A DNA stretch of 55,009 nt, taken from the NCBI GenBank assembly GCA_035552595.1, contig DASZKZ010000023.1, positions 1-55,009 of the forward strand. Direction: 5' to 3'. The position numbers and the translations under genes were made by a program. Shown here piece after piece: positions 13,960-27,389 of the stretch (the first letter of the stretch is position 1; each line of letters opens with the position of its first letter). This DNA is from Aeolococcus sp035552595 (GTDB taxonomy: Bacteria; Chloroflexota; Dormibacteria; Aeolococcales; Aeolococcaceae). The notes beneath the pieces were generated by a model. The model saw nothing but the letters and a program-made list of their open reading frames with translations, was not told the origin of the DNA and made no database searches.

Positions 13960-14127
13960 TACACTTGGCGTGATCGCATTCGGTACGGGCGCTCGCGCCC
14001 GTCAGAGCCACCCCCGCGATCGTTCCGCGGGTCCGCCCCGCACCGTTCCCATCACTGGACCGAGAAACCGCCGGCCGGCAGCCTCCTGCCGCCGCAGCAC
14101 CAGAGAGGGAGAGAGCAAAGGAGAATC
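13960..14127 (+). promoter_or_regulatory. rpsA promoter (-10 TACACT) and structured 5' leader
   Basis: TACACT at 13960-13965 implies a transcript start near 13972 and a leader of about 155 nt. The leader can form three consecutive strong hairpins (13985-14002, 14013-14031 and 14076-14091, the last a perfect CGGCAG/CTGCCG). The ribosome site AAGGAGA (14118-14124) and the TTG start follow. Autoregulation by S1 through its leader is known in other bacteria; here it is only a possibility. Confidence 0.5.
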
Positions 14128-15402
14128 TTGACCGCGACCCTGGCCCCAGACGAAGAGATCACCATGGAGCAGCTCCTCGCCGAGGAGGAGCACGTCATCC
14201 GCGCCCTCGCCCACGGCGACATCGTCGACGGCACGGTGGTGCGAGTCGACCCCGACGAGGTGCTGGTCGACATCGGAGCCAAGTCCGAGGGCGTGATCTC
14301 CAACCGTGAGCTGTCCGCCCGCGGTGAGGCCCAGGTGGTGCTCAACCCGGGCGACCAGGTCAAGGTGTACGTCGTCCAGCCCGAGAACGAGGACGGCAAC
14401 GTCGTGCTCTCCCTGCGCAAGGCGCGTGCCGAGGGCATCTGGCAGGCCGTTGCCCAGAAGGAGTCGGAGGGCGAGATCCTCGACGCCGAGGTCCGCGAGC
14501 AGAACAAGGGCGGCCTGATCGTCAACATCATGGGGCTGCGCGGGTTCCTGCCCAGCAGCCAGGTGGCCCGCCAGTTCAGCGGCAACCTCATGGAGCTGGT
14601 CGGCACCAAGATCCCGGTGAAGATCCTCGAGGTCAACCGCAAGCGCAATCGCCTCATCGTCTCGCAACGCGCGGCCCAGGATGAGGATCGCGCCCGCCAG
14701 CGCGAGGAGCTCTTCGAGAAGCTCCAGATCGGTGACGTGGTCACCGGGAAGGTGAGCGGACTCACGTCCTACGGCGCGTTCGTCAACCTCGGCGGTGCCG
14801 ACGGGCTCATCCACATCAGTGAGCTCTCCTGGGACCGGATCAACAACGTCAGCGACATGCTCAACGTCGGCGACGAGGTGCGCGTCAAGGTGATCAAGCT
14901 CGATCCCGAGCTGTCCCGCATCAGCCTGTCGCTGCGGCAGATGAGCGACGACCCCTGGGACACCATCGAGGATCGCTTCCCCGCCGGCAAGGCGGTCACC
15001 GGCGAGGTCACCAAGACCAAGAAATACGGCGCCTTCCTGCAGATCGCCGACGGGGTCGAGGGATTGCTGCACATCAGCGAGCTCTCCTGGGATCACGTCG
15101 AGCGCACCGAGGACGTCCTCAAGGTGGGCGAGGTCGTCGAGGTCATGGTGCTCAGCGCCGACAAGGTGCGGCGCCGCATCAGTCTCTCCCTGCGCCAGCT
15201 CCATGGCGGAGGCCCCGCCGAGGGCACGGATGGCGGGGAGACATACGAGCCACCCGCCTACCAGATTCCCGACGACGAAGAGGACGAGGACCTCGAGGCT
15301 GTGGTGGTGGACGCCGCGCCGGCGAGGACGACCGCCGAGGCGCCTGCGGGCGGCGAGTCAGTCGACCCGGCCGCGGCCGGGGCGAGCGAGGAGGAGGGGT
15401 AA
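14128..15402 (+). CDS. rpsA: 30S ribosomal protein S1
   Basis: RNA-binding ribosomal protein that helps load mRNA. About four S1 (OB-fold) repeats are visible: VDGTVVRVDPDEVLVDIGAKSEG, EGEILDAEVREQNKGGLIVNIMGLRGFLPSSQV, VVTGKVSGLTSYGAFVNLGGADGLIHISELSW and VTGEVTKTKKYGAFLQIADGVEGLLHISELSW. An acidic then Ala-rich tail ends the 424-residue protein. TTG 14128 has an AAGGAGA ribosome site at short spacing; ATG 14164 is an alternative. Four-repeat S1 proteins are typical of high-GC Gram-positive-type bacteria, whereas E. coli has six repeats. Confidence 0.95.
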   Translation: MTATLAPDEEITMEQLLAEEEHVIRALAHGDIVDGTVVRVDPDEVLVDIGAKSEGVISNRELSARGEAQVVLNPGDQVKVYVVQPENEDGNVVLSLRKARAEGIWQAVAQKESEGEILDAEVREQNKGGLIVNIMGLRGFLPSSQVARQFSGNLMELVGTKIPVKILEVNRKRNRLIVSQRAAQDEDRARQREELFEKLQIGDVVTGKVSGLTSYGAFVNLGGADGLIHISELSWDRINNVSDMLNVGDEVRVKVIKLDPELSRISLSLRQMSDDPWDTIEDRFPAGKAVTGEVTKTKKYGAFLQIADGVEGLLHISELSWDHVERTEDVLKVGEVVEVMVLSADKVRRRISLSLRQLHGGGPAEGTDGGETYEPPAYQIPDDEEDEDLEAVVVDAAPARTTAEAPAGGESVDPAAAGASEEEG

Positions 15403-15441
15403 CCTCCCCACCCGTCTGGTCGTCGCATTTCACGGGAACGC

Positions 15442-15468
15442 TTGAACTCCGAGTGGGCCGGGCATAAT
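15442..15468 (+). promoter_or_regulatory. Putative clpC promoter (TTGAAC / CATAAT)
   Basis: TTGAAC at 15442-15447 and CATAAT at 15463-15468 are separated by 15 nt, a little short but with good hexamers. Transcription would start near 15475, giving a leader of about 75 nt with a GGAGG ribosome site at 15534-15538. The remaining sequence after rpsA shows no strong terminator. Confidence 0.5.
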
Positions 15469-15548
15469 GGCACGAGATTCCAGGTTGCCCGTCACTGACC
15501 TCCGCCGCCTCAGGGGGGGCTGGTCCCGGGTACGGAGGCAACAGGCAC

Positions 15549-18074
<2,526 letters not shown>

Positions 18075-18103
18075 GCCGACGAGGCGGATCGCAGGATCTC
18101 GCC

Positions 18104-18137
18104 AAGGTCCCGGGTCGGATCCCGGGGCCTTTCCTTT
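18104..18137 (+). terminator. Rho-independent terminator after clpC
   Basis: AAGGTCCCGGG (18104-18114) pairs with CCCGGGGCCTT (18121-18131), 11 bp with one G-T wobble and a 6-nt loop, followed by TTCCTTT. It is the clearest intrinsic terminator of a protein gene in the window. Confidence 0.85.
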
Positions 18138-18169
18138 GCCGTTGGGCACGTGTGGTAGGTTGCTCGGCC

Positions 18170-19129
18170 GTGACCAGGGCGTGGATTCCCGAGGGGTGGG
18201 ACGAGGGCGTCATCGCGCTGGGGGGGCATTTCCTGCAGAGCACGGCGTGGGCGCGGGTGCAGGAGCGGATCGGCAACCGTGTCGTGGTCGGAGCCGATCG
18301 CGACTGGTGCTGGCTCGGGATCGTGCGCCGCGCCGGGCCGTTTCGCTACCTCTACCTGCCCTTCGGCCCGTCCCTCCGGGCCCCGGCCGCGCTCGAGGAC
18401 GCGCTGGCCTCGGCGCGCCGACGCGCGCAGCGGCTGGGATGCGTGCTGCTGCGCTTCGAGCCAGCGCGCGCCGGCGTACTCGGCATCGCTGCCACCGGCG
18501 CCGCCCGGGTGCGCCCCCGCCAGTACGAGCACACGCTGGTGCTGCGCCTCGACGGCGACGAGGAGAGCCTGCGCCGCGGGCTCAACAGCGGGCACCGGTC
18601 GCGCATCAGGACTGCGGAGAAGCGCGGCCTGCGCATCGAGCGCTCCAGCGATCCCGGGCGAATGCCCGAATTCGTGCGCCTGCTCCGGGAGACGGAACGG
18701 CGCGGCAAGTTCTTCTCCTACGAGGATGCGTATTTCGCCACCATCGCCGAGGAGCTGCTCGCCGGTGGGGAGGCATCGCTCTACTTCGCCAGGGCCGGCG
18801 AGGTCGACGCCGCCGCGGCGCTGGTGTTCGATTTTGGCCCCACCCGCTATTACGCCTTCGCCGCCACGCGCACGGACTCACGCAAGCTCATGCCCGCCGC
18901 CCCGCTGGTGTGGCAGGCGATCGTCGACGCCCGCCGCGACGGCCGGACGCGCTTCGACTTCTGGGGCGCGGCGCCGCCCGAGGCGGGGCCCGAGCATCCC
19001 TGGGCCGGGATCACCGACTTCAAGCGCGGCTTCGGCGGCGAGCGCGAGGACTACGCGGGCACCTGGGAGCTCCCCGTGCGTCCCCTCGCGGCGCGGCTCT
19101 TCGCCCTGGCCCACGCCGTGCGCCACTAG
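18170..19129 (+). CDS. FemAB-family peptidyltransferase (GNAT fold)
   Basis: 319-residue member of the FemA/FemB/FemX family, which uses aminoacyl-tRNA to add residues to the peptidoglycan stem peptide. Typical segments are FLQSTAWARVQ at the N-terminus, FRYLYLPFGPSL, and HTLVLRLDGDEESLRRGLNSGHRSRIRTAEKRGL. Later come a GNAT-like ALVFDFGPTRYYAFAAT and the C-terminal FDFWGAAPPE and FKRGFGGE. GTG 18170 is favoured by a TAGGTT box ending 8 nt upstream and the clpC terminator before it. The amino acid added cannot be predicted. It converges with msrA, with only 10 nt between the stops. Confidence 0.85.
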   Translation: MTRAWIPEGWDEGVIALGGHFLQSTAWARVQERIGNRVVVGADRDWCWLGIVRRAGPFRYLYLPFGPSLRAPAALEDALASARRRAQRLGCVLLRFEPARAGVLGIAATGAARVRPRQYEHTLVLRLDGDEESLRRGLNSGHRSRIRTAEKRGLRIERSSDPGRMPEFVRLLRETERRGKFFSYEDAYFATIAEELLAGGEASLYFARAGEVDAAAALVFDFGPTRYYAFAATRTDSRKLMPAAPLVWQAIVDARRDGRTRFDFWGAAPPEAGPEHPWAGITDFKRGFGGEREDYAGTWELPVRPLAARLFALAHAVRH

Positions 19130-19139
19130 CCGAGCAGCC

Positions 19140-19802
19140 TCAGGAGCCGCTCACCCCGGTGCCGATCGGACAGCTCACGCCGGTTCCCTGCAGCCCGCAG
19201 TAGCCGCCCGGGTTGGCCTGGAGATACTGCTGGTGATAGGGCTCGGCGAAGTAGAAGGCGGGGGAGTCGACGATCTCGGTGGAGATCTGGCCCTTGCCGG
19301 CGGCGCTCAGGCGTCGCTGGTACTCGGCGCGCGAGCGCTCGGCCGCTGCCGCCTGCACGAAGTCGGAGGTCCCGATCAGGCTGCGGTACTGGGTGCCGAC
19401 GTCGTTGCCCTGGCGCATCCCCTGGGTGGGGTCGTGCTCCTCCCAGAAGGTGCTCAGCAGCCGGTCGTAGGACACCACGGCGGGGTCGTAGACCACCAGC
19501 ACCGCCTCAGCGTGGCCGGTGCGAGCCGAGCACACCTCGTCATAGGTCGGGTTCGGTGTCAAGCCACCCGCGTACCCGACGGCTGTCACCCAGACCCCGT
19601 CGAGCCTCCAGAAGAGCCGCTCGGCGCCCCAGAAACAGCCCATGCCGAAGATCGCCGTCTCCAGGCCCTCCGGGTACGGAGGGGTCAGCGGCCGTCCGCT
19701 GACGCGGTGGGTCGCCGTCACCGGCATCGCCTCCTGCCTCCCTGGCAGCGCCTCCGCCGCGGTGACCGGTCGGGTCTTGTGGGAAGTCATGAAACCGAAC
19801 AT
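19140..19802 (-). CDS. msrA: Peptide methionine sulfoxide reductase A
   Basis: Reduces methionine-S-sulfoxide in proteins, using thioredoxin for recycling. The catalytic motif GMGCFWGAERLF is present, followed by VGYAGG, YDEVCSARTGHAEAV and FWEEHDPTQGMRQGNDVGTQYRS. The C-terminal GYCGLQGTGVSC supplies candidate resolving cysteines. ATG 19802 gives 220 residues with an N-terminal extension of about 45 residues before the catalytic core. A GAGGAG ribosome site lies just upstream, within a duplicated 18-nt unit. The gene is divergent from uvrA. Confidence 0.95.
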   Translation of the reverse strand: MFGFMTSHKTRPVTAAEALPGRQEAMPVTATHRVSGRPLTPPYPEGLETAIFGMGCFWGAERLFWRLDGVWVTAVGYAGGLTPNPTYDEVCSARTGHAEAVLVVYDPAVVSYDRLLSTFWEEHDPTQGMRQGNDVGTQYRSLIGTSDFVQAAAAERSRAEYQRRLSAAGKGQISTEIVDSPAFYFAEPYHQQYLQANPGGYCGLQGTGVSCPIGTGVSGS

Positions 19803-19804
19803 GT

Positions 19805-19838
19805 TGTGATCTCCTCGACGGCTGTGATCTCCTCGACG
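19805..19838 (-). repeat. Tandem duplication of the msrA ribosome-binding region
   Basis: The 16-nt sequence TGTGATCTCCTCGACG occurs at 19805-19820 and 19823-19838, in an 18-nt register. On the minus strand each unit carries GAGGAG, but only the proximal one is followed by the msrA ATG. Confidence 0.85.
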
Positions 19839-19949
19839 ACAGTGTGCCCCCCGGAGTCCCGTTCCACACCCGCTCACGGCGCGCGCCCTCGCCGAGGGGG
19901 AGAACCCCCAGGGCGACGGGAACACATGTGCGATTACGCTTGAGGGTCC
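19839..19949. other. msrA-uvrA divergent spacer with hairpin and uvrA -10
   Basis: Contains a GGGGG/CCCCC hairpin (19896-19900 with 19905-19909, loop AGAA). A TACGCT box at 19935-19940 ends 9 nt before the uvrA ATG, so uvrA may be leaderless. No clear -10 for msrA and no SOS (LexA) box that I recognise was seen. Confidence 0.4.
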
Positions 19950-22991
<3,042 letters not shown>

Positions 22992-23027
22992 CCAGGCGCC
23001 CGGCTCACACCAAACGCGCGCATGCAG

Positions 23028-23033
23028 TACCGT
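23028..23033 (+). promoter_or_regulatory. Putative -10 box (TACCGT) for the small gene at 23042
   Basis: It ends 8 nt before ATG 23042, which supports that codon over the in-frame GTG 6 nt upstream. Confidence 0.35.
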
Positions 23034-23041
23034 CCGTGATC

Positions 23042-23341
23042 ATGGTCCAGCTGGACAGCGGGGGAGAGGAGCGGCGCGTCCGCCTGCGCCGCCTCGACGA
23101 CTGCCTGACCATCCTCGAGCAGGCCCACGAGCTCGACCACACCACCGTGACCGCCGGCATGGTCGAGGCGCTCAGCGAGAGGGTGCCCACCATCCGCGAG
23201 GGGATGGTGATCGCGGACGCCATCGAGGAGGTGCTCCGCCAGCAGGAGCCGTACATGATCCAGGTGCGCCCCGAGGTCACCCGCCGGGTGCGGCGGCGCC
23301 GCGATCCCTTCGATGTGAGGCTGCTCCTGCAGCGGCGCTGA
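23042..23341 (+). CDS. Hypothetical 99-residue charged helical protein
   Basis: Highly charged, predicted helical, with no TM segment and no family I recognise. The middle reads LDDCLTILEQAHELDHTTVTAGMVEAL, and the C-terminus is Arg-rich with VRRRRDPFDVRLLLQRR. It is 50 nt downstream of uvrA and 51 nt upstream of the UPF0182 gene, on the same strand. Codon usage (third-position GC bias) fits a real gene. Confidence 0.6.
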   Translation: MVQLDSGGEERRVRLRRLDDCLTILEQAHELDHTTVTAGMVEALSERVPTIREGMVIADAIEEVLRQQEPYMIQVRPEVTRRVRRRRDPFDVRLLLQRR

Positions 23342-23392
23342 GCGCATGAGGGCGGCGTATGGCAAGCCGCCTCGGGCTACACTCCGCGCCAA

Positions 23393-26300
23393 GTGAGCGC
23401 ATTCGGCTTCGATCCCGAGGAGATCCTCCGTCGCCGGCGCGGTCCGCGTGTGGTGCGCAGCGGGGGCGGCCCGCCCGAGCGCCACATCGGCCGCCGCGTG
23501 GTGGCCATCGTGGTGGTGGCGATCCTGATCGTGGTGGCCCTGGGCCGCTGGCTCCTCGGCCTGCGCGCCAGCTATCTCTACTACGCCAGCCTCAACCACT
23601 CCAACGTCTTCTGGACCCCCTTCCTGGCCCAGGTGGTGCTCTTCCTGATCGGCGCGCTGATCACCGGCGGGGGAGTGGCGCTGAGCGTGTACGGGTGGGT
23701 GCGGGCCGCCCGCAACCTGGACCGCCAGGGCGGCCGGATCGCGCTCTGGGCGGGAATCGCCGTGGCCGTGATCGCCGCCCTCGCGGGCGGAGGCTTCCTT
23801 GCCGGCCAGTGGCAGGACGTGCTCCTCTGGCTCCACGGGCAGCCGTTCGGTGCCCAGGACCCGGTGTTCCACCAGGACTACTCGTTCTTCATCTTCACCC
23901 TGCCTGTGCTCGACGCCATCCAGGGGCTGCTCTGGGCCGCTGTCCTGGTGGGCCTGCTCGGCGCCGTCGGGCTGGCCGCCTTCGCGTTCTCGCTGGCCAA
24001 CGCGCCGGCGGAGGTGACCCTGCCGGTCAAGGCCCCGGAGGGACGCAGCTTCGAGGAGGGCTTCCGGTCCGCGGTGACCCATGCCGGCATCGCCCTGGCC
24101 GGGGTCTTCGTGCTGGCGGCCCTGGGCGCCCACTTCGGCGTCTACCACCTGGCCACCTCCCAGCACGACAACTTCGTCGGCCTCGACGCCACCCAGCGCA
24201 ACGTCATCCGTCCCGTGCTCGGTGTGCTGCAGTGGGTGGCACTGGTGCTCGCCCTGCTCACCCTGGCGCTGGTGATGGTGCGCCGCAATCGCGGCACCAC
24301 CGCCAGCGCGGGCATCTTCGCCGGCACCCTGGTGGGCTGGCTGGTGCTCGCCGGGGTCGTCCAGGGAGTGCCGTCGTTGATCTATCAGGGAGCATCGGTC
24401 AACCCCAATCTGCAGGTGGCGCAGACGCCGTCGATCAACGACTACCTGGCCACCAGCCGGTACGCGTGGGGGCTGCAGCCGTCCAACGTCGAGGTGCGCA
24501 CGTTCGGGACGGTGGCCGCGCCCACCCTGGCCGATGTCGCCGCCGATCCCGGGACCCTGAACAACGTTCGTATCCAGGACGTCAGCCAGCTCCCCGACAC
24601 CTTTGCCCAGATCGACCGCAGCCGCAGCTACCAGACCTATCCGACCATCACCGTCGATCGCTACCCGGCGGCGGGAGGCGCCGGCGACACCGAGGTGATG
24701 CTCGGTCCGCGCGAGATCGCCGAGAACGATGTCCCCAACGCCTCCTTCATCAACACCGCGCTCAACTACACCCACGGGTACGGGGTGACGGCGGTGTCGG
24801 TCAACGCCGTCGCCGCCGAGGGCAAGCCCCAGGTCCTGGTGGGACAGCAGCCCATGAAGCAGGTGTCGGCGACAGCCCCTCCCGGGCTCAGCTTCAACGG
24901 TGCGGCCGGCGACCCCCGCATCTACTGCGGCCTGTCCACCACCCAGCCGGTGGTGACCGGCACCCTGCAGAACGAGTTCGACTACCCCTCCGGCGGGGGC
25001 GACGCCACCTTCCACGCGGGCAGTGAGATGCAGGGCATCGCCGTCGGCAACATCTTCGACAAGCTGGCCGTGTCGGTGGACTCCTTCGGCACCCTCGACC
25101 TCTTCCTCAACAACTCGCTGACGGCGAACAGCCGCGTTCTCGTCCACCGCCAGATCCAGGACCGCATCACCAGCATCGCCCCCTTCCTCCATGTCGACGG
25201 CGATCCGTACGTGGTCGTCGACGACAGCACCGGCCACCTCGACTACGTCGCCGATGCCTACGTGCAGACCGATCGCTTCCCCGAGTCGGCGGTGCAGAAC
25301 GGCTCGTCCTACATGCGCAACGCGGTCAAGGCGGTGATCGACGCCCGCACCTGCGCGGTCACGCTGTACGCGGTCGATCTCAACGAGCCCATCACCGCGG
25401 CGTGGAACGGCATCTACCCCGGCCTGCTCAAGCCGCTGAGCGCCATGTCCTCGACGCTGCGGGCCCATCTCCGCTATCCCGAGGACCTGTTCACCGCGCA
25501 GTCACAGGTGTACGCCAACGTGCACGTCAGCGGCGCCTCGGTGTTCTTCAACGGCAGCGACCGCTACCGGGTCGCGCAGCAGCAGATCAACGGCCAGACC
25601 CAGGACACGGCGCCGTATTACGTCGAGGTCACCCTGCCCGGCGACAGCAAGCCCAGCTTCGTCCTCTTTCAGGCCTTCTCGCCCGCGAGTGCCAGCGGCG
25701 GCGGGGCCAACAACATGACGGCGTGGCTGGCGGCCCAGTCCGACTACACCACCACCAACCATCCCAAGCTGGTGGCGGTGCCGCTCAACAACTCCGTCAA
25801 CGTGCTTGGCCCCCTGCAGTTCGACAACAACATCAACACCGATCCCATCATCAGCCCCGAGGTCAGCCTGCTCAGCCAGCACGGGTCCTCGGTCATCCTC
25901 GGCAACGTCATCGTGCTGCCCTTCAACAACGATTCGTTCCTGTACGTGCGCCCGCTCTACGTTCTCGCCCAGGGAGGAGCGGGAGGGACGGCGTTCCCGC
26001 AGCTCCACGAGGTCATCGTGGGCACCCAGAACGCCGTCGCCCAGGGGGGCTCGTTCGCCCAGGCGCTGCAGACTCTGTTCAACACCACCCAGCCGATCCC
26101 GGGGCTGGTCAGCCCGGCCACGACCACCACGCCGGGCACCACGACCCCGCCGCCGACCACCACCACCCCGCCGTCGACGGCGAACTTCACCGCCCAGGAG
26201 CTGCAGCTCCTCAACGACCTCATCACCCATCAGCAGGCCGCCCAGGCAGCTCTCCAGAAGAACGACTTCACCACCTTCGGCAAGGAGGAGGACATCGTGA

Positions 26301-26407
26301 AGTCGGACACCACCCAGCTGAGCGCGCTCCTCCAGCAGAGCCAGGCGGCGTCGCCGAGCGCGTCGCCGTCGGCGAGGCCAAGCGCGAGTCCCAGCGCCAC
26401 TCCCTGA
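23393..26407 (+). CDS. UPF0182 family membrane protein
   Basis: 1004-residue protein of the UPF0182/COG1615 family, common in actinobacteria and some Chloroflexota; function unknown. About seven N-terminal TM helices (residues about 33-330) include the LYYASLNHSNVFWTPF and FGAQDPVFHQDYSFFIFTLPV family segments. A large extracytoplasmic domain follows, with LATSRYAWGL, YQTYPTITVDRY, LNYTHGYGVTAVSVN and FPQLHEVIVGTQNAVAQG. The C-terminus has a Thr/Pro-rich linker (TTTTPGTTTPPP type), a helix and a Ser/Pro/Ala tail. Start GTG 23393 follows a TACACT box by 9 nt, with no ribosome site. Confidence 0.93.
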   Translation: MSAFGFDPEEILRRRRGPRVVRSGGGPPERHIGRRVVAIVVVAILIVVALGRWLLGLRASYLYYASLNHSNVFWTPFLAQVVLFLIGALITGGGVALSVYGWVRAARNLDRQGGRIALWAGIAVAVIAALAGGGFLAGQWQDVLLWLHGQPFGAQDPVFHQDYSFFIFTLPVLDAIQGLLWAAVLVGLLGAVGLAAFAFSLANAPAEVTLPVKAPEGRSFEEGFRSAVTHAGIALAGVFVLAALGAHFGVYHLATSQHDNFVGLDATQRNVIRPVLGVLQWVALVLALLTLALVMVRRNRGTTASAGIFAGTLVGWLVLAGVVQGVPSLIYQGASVNPNLQVAQTPSINDYLATSRYAWGLQPSNVEVRTFGTVAAPTLADVAADPGTLNNVRIQDVSQLPDTFAQIDRSRSYQTYPTITVDRYPAAGGAGDTEVMLGPREIAENDVPNASFINTALNYTHGYGVTAVSVNAVAAEGKPQVLVGQQPMKQVSATAPPGLSFNGAAGDPRIYCGLSTTQPVVTGTLQNEFDYPSGGGDATFHAGSEMQGIAVGNIFDKLAVSVDSFGTLDLFLNNSLTANSRVLVHRQIQDRITSIAPFLHVDGDPYVVVDDSTGHLDYVADAYVQTDRFPESAVQNGSSYMRNAVKAVIDARTCAVTLYAVDLNEPITAAWNGIYPGLLKPLSAMSSTLRAHLRYPEDLFTAQSQVYANVHVSGASVFFNGSDRYRVAQQQINGQTQDTAPYYVEVTLPGDSKPSFVLFQAFSPASASGGGANNMTAWLAAQSDYTTTNHPKLVAVPLNNSVNVLGPLQFDNNINTDPIISPEVSLLSQHGSSVILGNVIVLPFNNDSFLYVRPLYVLAQGGAGGTAFPQLHEVIVGTQNAVAQGGSFAQALQTLFNTTQPIPGLVSPATTTTPGTTTPPPTTTTPPSTANFTAQELQLLNDLITHQQAAQAALQKNDFTTFGKEEDIVKSDTTQLSALLQQSQAASPSASPSARPSASPSATP

Positions 26408-26447
26408 GCAGCGAGCGCGGCGGGGCCCTGACGGACAGCGGGTTGTA

Positions 26448-26453
26448 TAGGCT
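26448..26453 (+). promoter_or_regulatory. Putative -10 box (TAGGCT, within TATAGGCT) for the MBL gene
   Basis: It ends 6 nt before GTG 26460, so the transcript would begin at or beside the start codon. No ribosome site is present. Confidence 0.45.
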
Positions 26454-26459
26454 GAGCGC

Positions 26460-27389
26460 GTGGAGTTGATCGCGCCCGGGATTCACCAGATCGACACCCT
26501 GCTCGGCGGCATGGATCGGATGACCGCCGGCTTCCTCGTCGACGGGACTCAGCCGGCGCTGGTCGAGACCGGCTCGCAGACCAGCGTGGCCGCGGTTCGG
26601 GACGCTTTGGGTGACGCGGGCCTGGGGCCCGAGGACCTGCGCTGGATCATCGTCACCCACATCCACCTCGACCACGCCGGCGGCGTCGGCGACATGGCCG
26701 CCGCCTTCCCCAATGCCACCGTGGTGGTCCACGAGCGGGGGGCGCGCCACCTCGTCGATCCCACCCGCCTCATCGACAGTGCCGCGCGCGTCTACGGCCC
26801 CCTCCTCGACGGCCTCTACGGGCGCATGCTGCCCGTGCCCGAGCACCGGCTGGTGGCGGCCGCCGACGGCCATCGCGTCGACCTCGGCGACGGCCACCAC
26901 CTCACCATGGTCGACTCGCCGGGCCATGCCAAGCACCACCATGCGGTGCTCGACGACCACACCGGCACCCTCCTGGTCGGCGACGCCGTGGGCGTCAAGC
27001 TCCCCGACTTCGGGGTCCTCCGCCCGGCCACGCCACCCCCGGACTTCGACCTCGAGCAGGCCACCACCAGCTTGCGGCGATTCGCCGAGCTGCGCCCCCA
27101 GATGGTGGTGCTGACCCACTATGGCCCCGTCGAGGATCCTCTGGCGACCCTCAGCGACGCCGAGGACATGCTCCGCCGCTGGGTGGAGGTGGCGGAGCGC
27201 ACCATGCTGGAGAGCGAGGAGGCTGGGATCGGCGACGTGGCCGCCGCTCTCGCGGAGGCCTTCGCCGAGGCTCCCGCAGACCTGCCCGACGCGGTGCGCG
27301 AGAAGTTCGAGGTTCTCAACGGCGTGCACAGCAATGCCGCCGGGATCGTCCGCTACCTCGCAACCCGCCGGCCCGCCGCCGCCGAGTGA
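26460..27389 (+). CDS. MBL-fold metallo-hydrolase
   Basis: 309-residue metallo-beta-lactamase-fold hydrolase. The metal motif HIHLDHAGG is complete (about residues 65-73), with VDSPGHAKHHHAV (third His), LLVGDAVGV (bridging Asp) and a later VLTHYGP His. A C-terminal helical domain of about 90 residues follows, as in glyoxalase-II-like and related hydrolases. The substrate is unknown. Its stop overlaps the GTG of the degenerate HtrA-like gene (GTGA), so the two are translationally coupled. Confidence 0.88.
   Translation: MELIAPGIHQIDTLLGGMDRMTAGFLVDGTQPALVETGSQTSVAAVRDALGDAGLGPEDLRWIIVTHIHLDHAGGVGDMAAAFPNATVVVHERGARHLVDPTRLIDSAARVYGPLLDGLYGRMLPVPEHRLVAAADGHRVDLGDGHHLTMVDSPGHAKHHHAVLDDHTGTLLVGDAVGVKLPDFGVLRPATPPPDFDLEQATTSLRRFAELRPQMVVLTHYGPVEDPLATLSDAEDMLRRWVEVAERTMLESEEAGIGDVAAALAEAFAEAPADLPDAVREKFEVLNGVHSNAAGIVRYLATRRPAAAE

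Noticed and set aside
19891..19911. GGGGG/CCCCC hairpin before uvrA as a further element copy
   Set aside because: Flanking blocks (GAGTGGGG at 39 nt, GGGGTCCCC) are absent, so it is recorded only as a simple hairpin.
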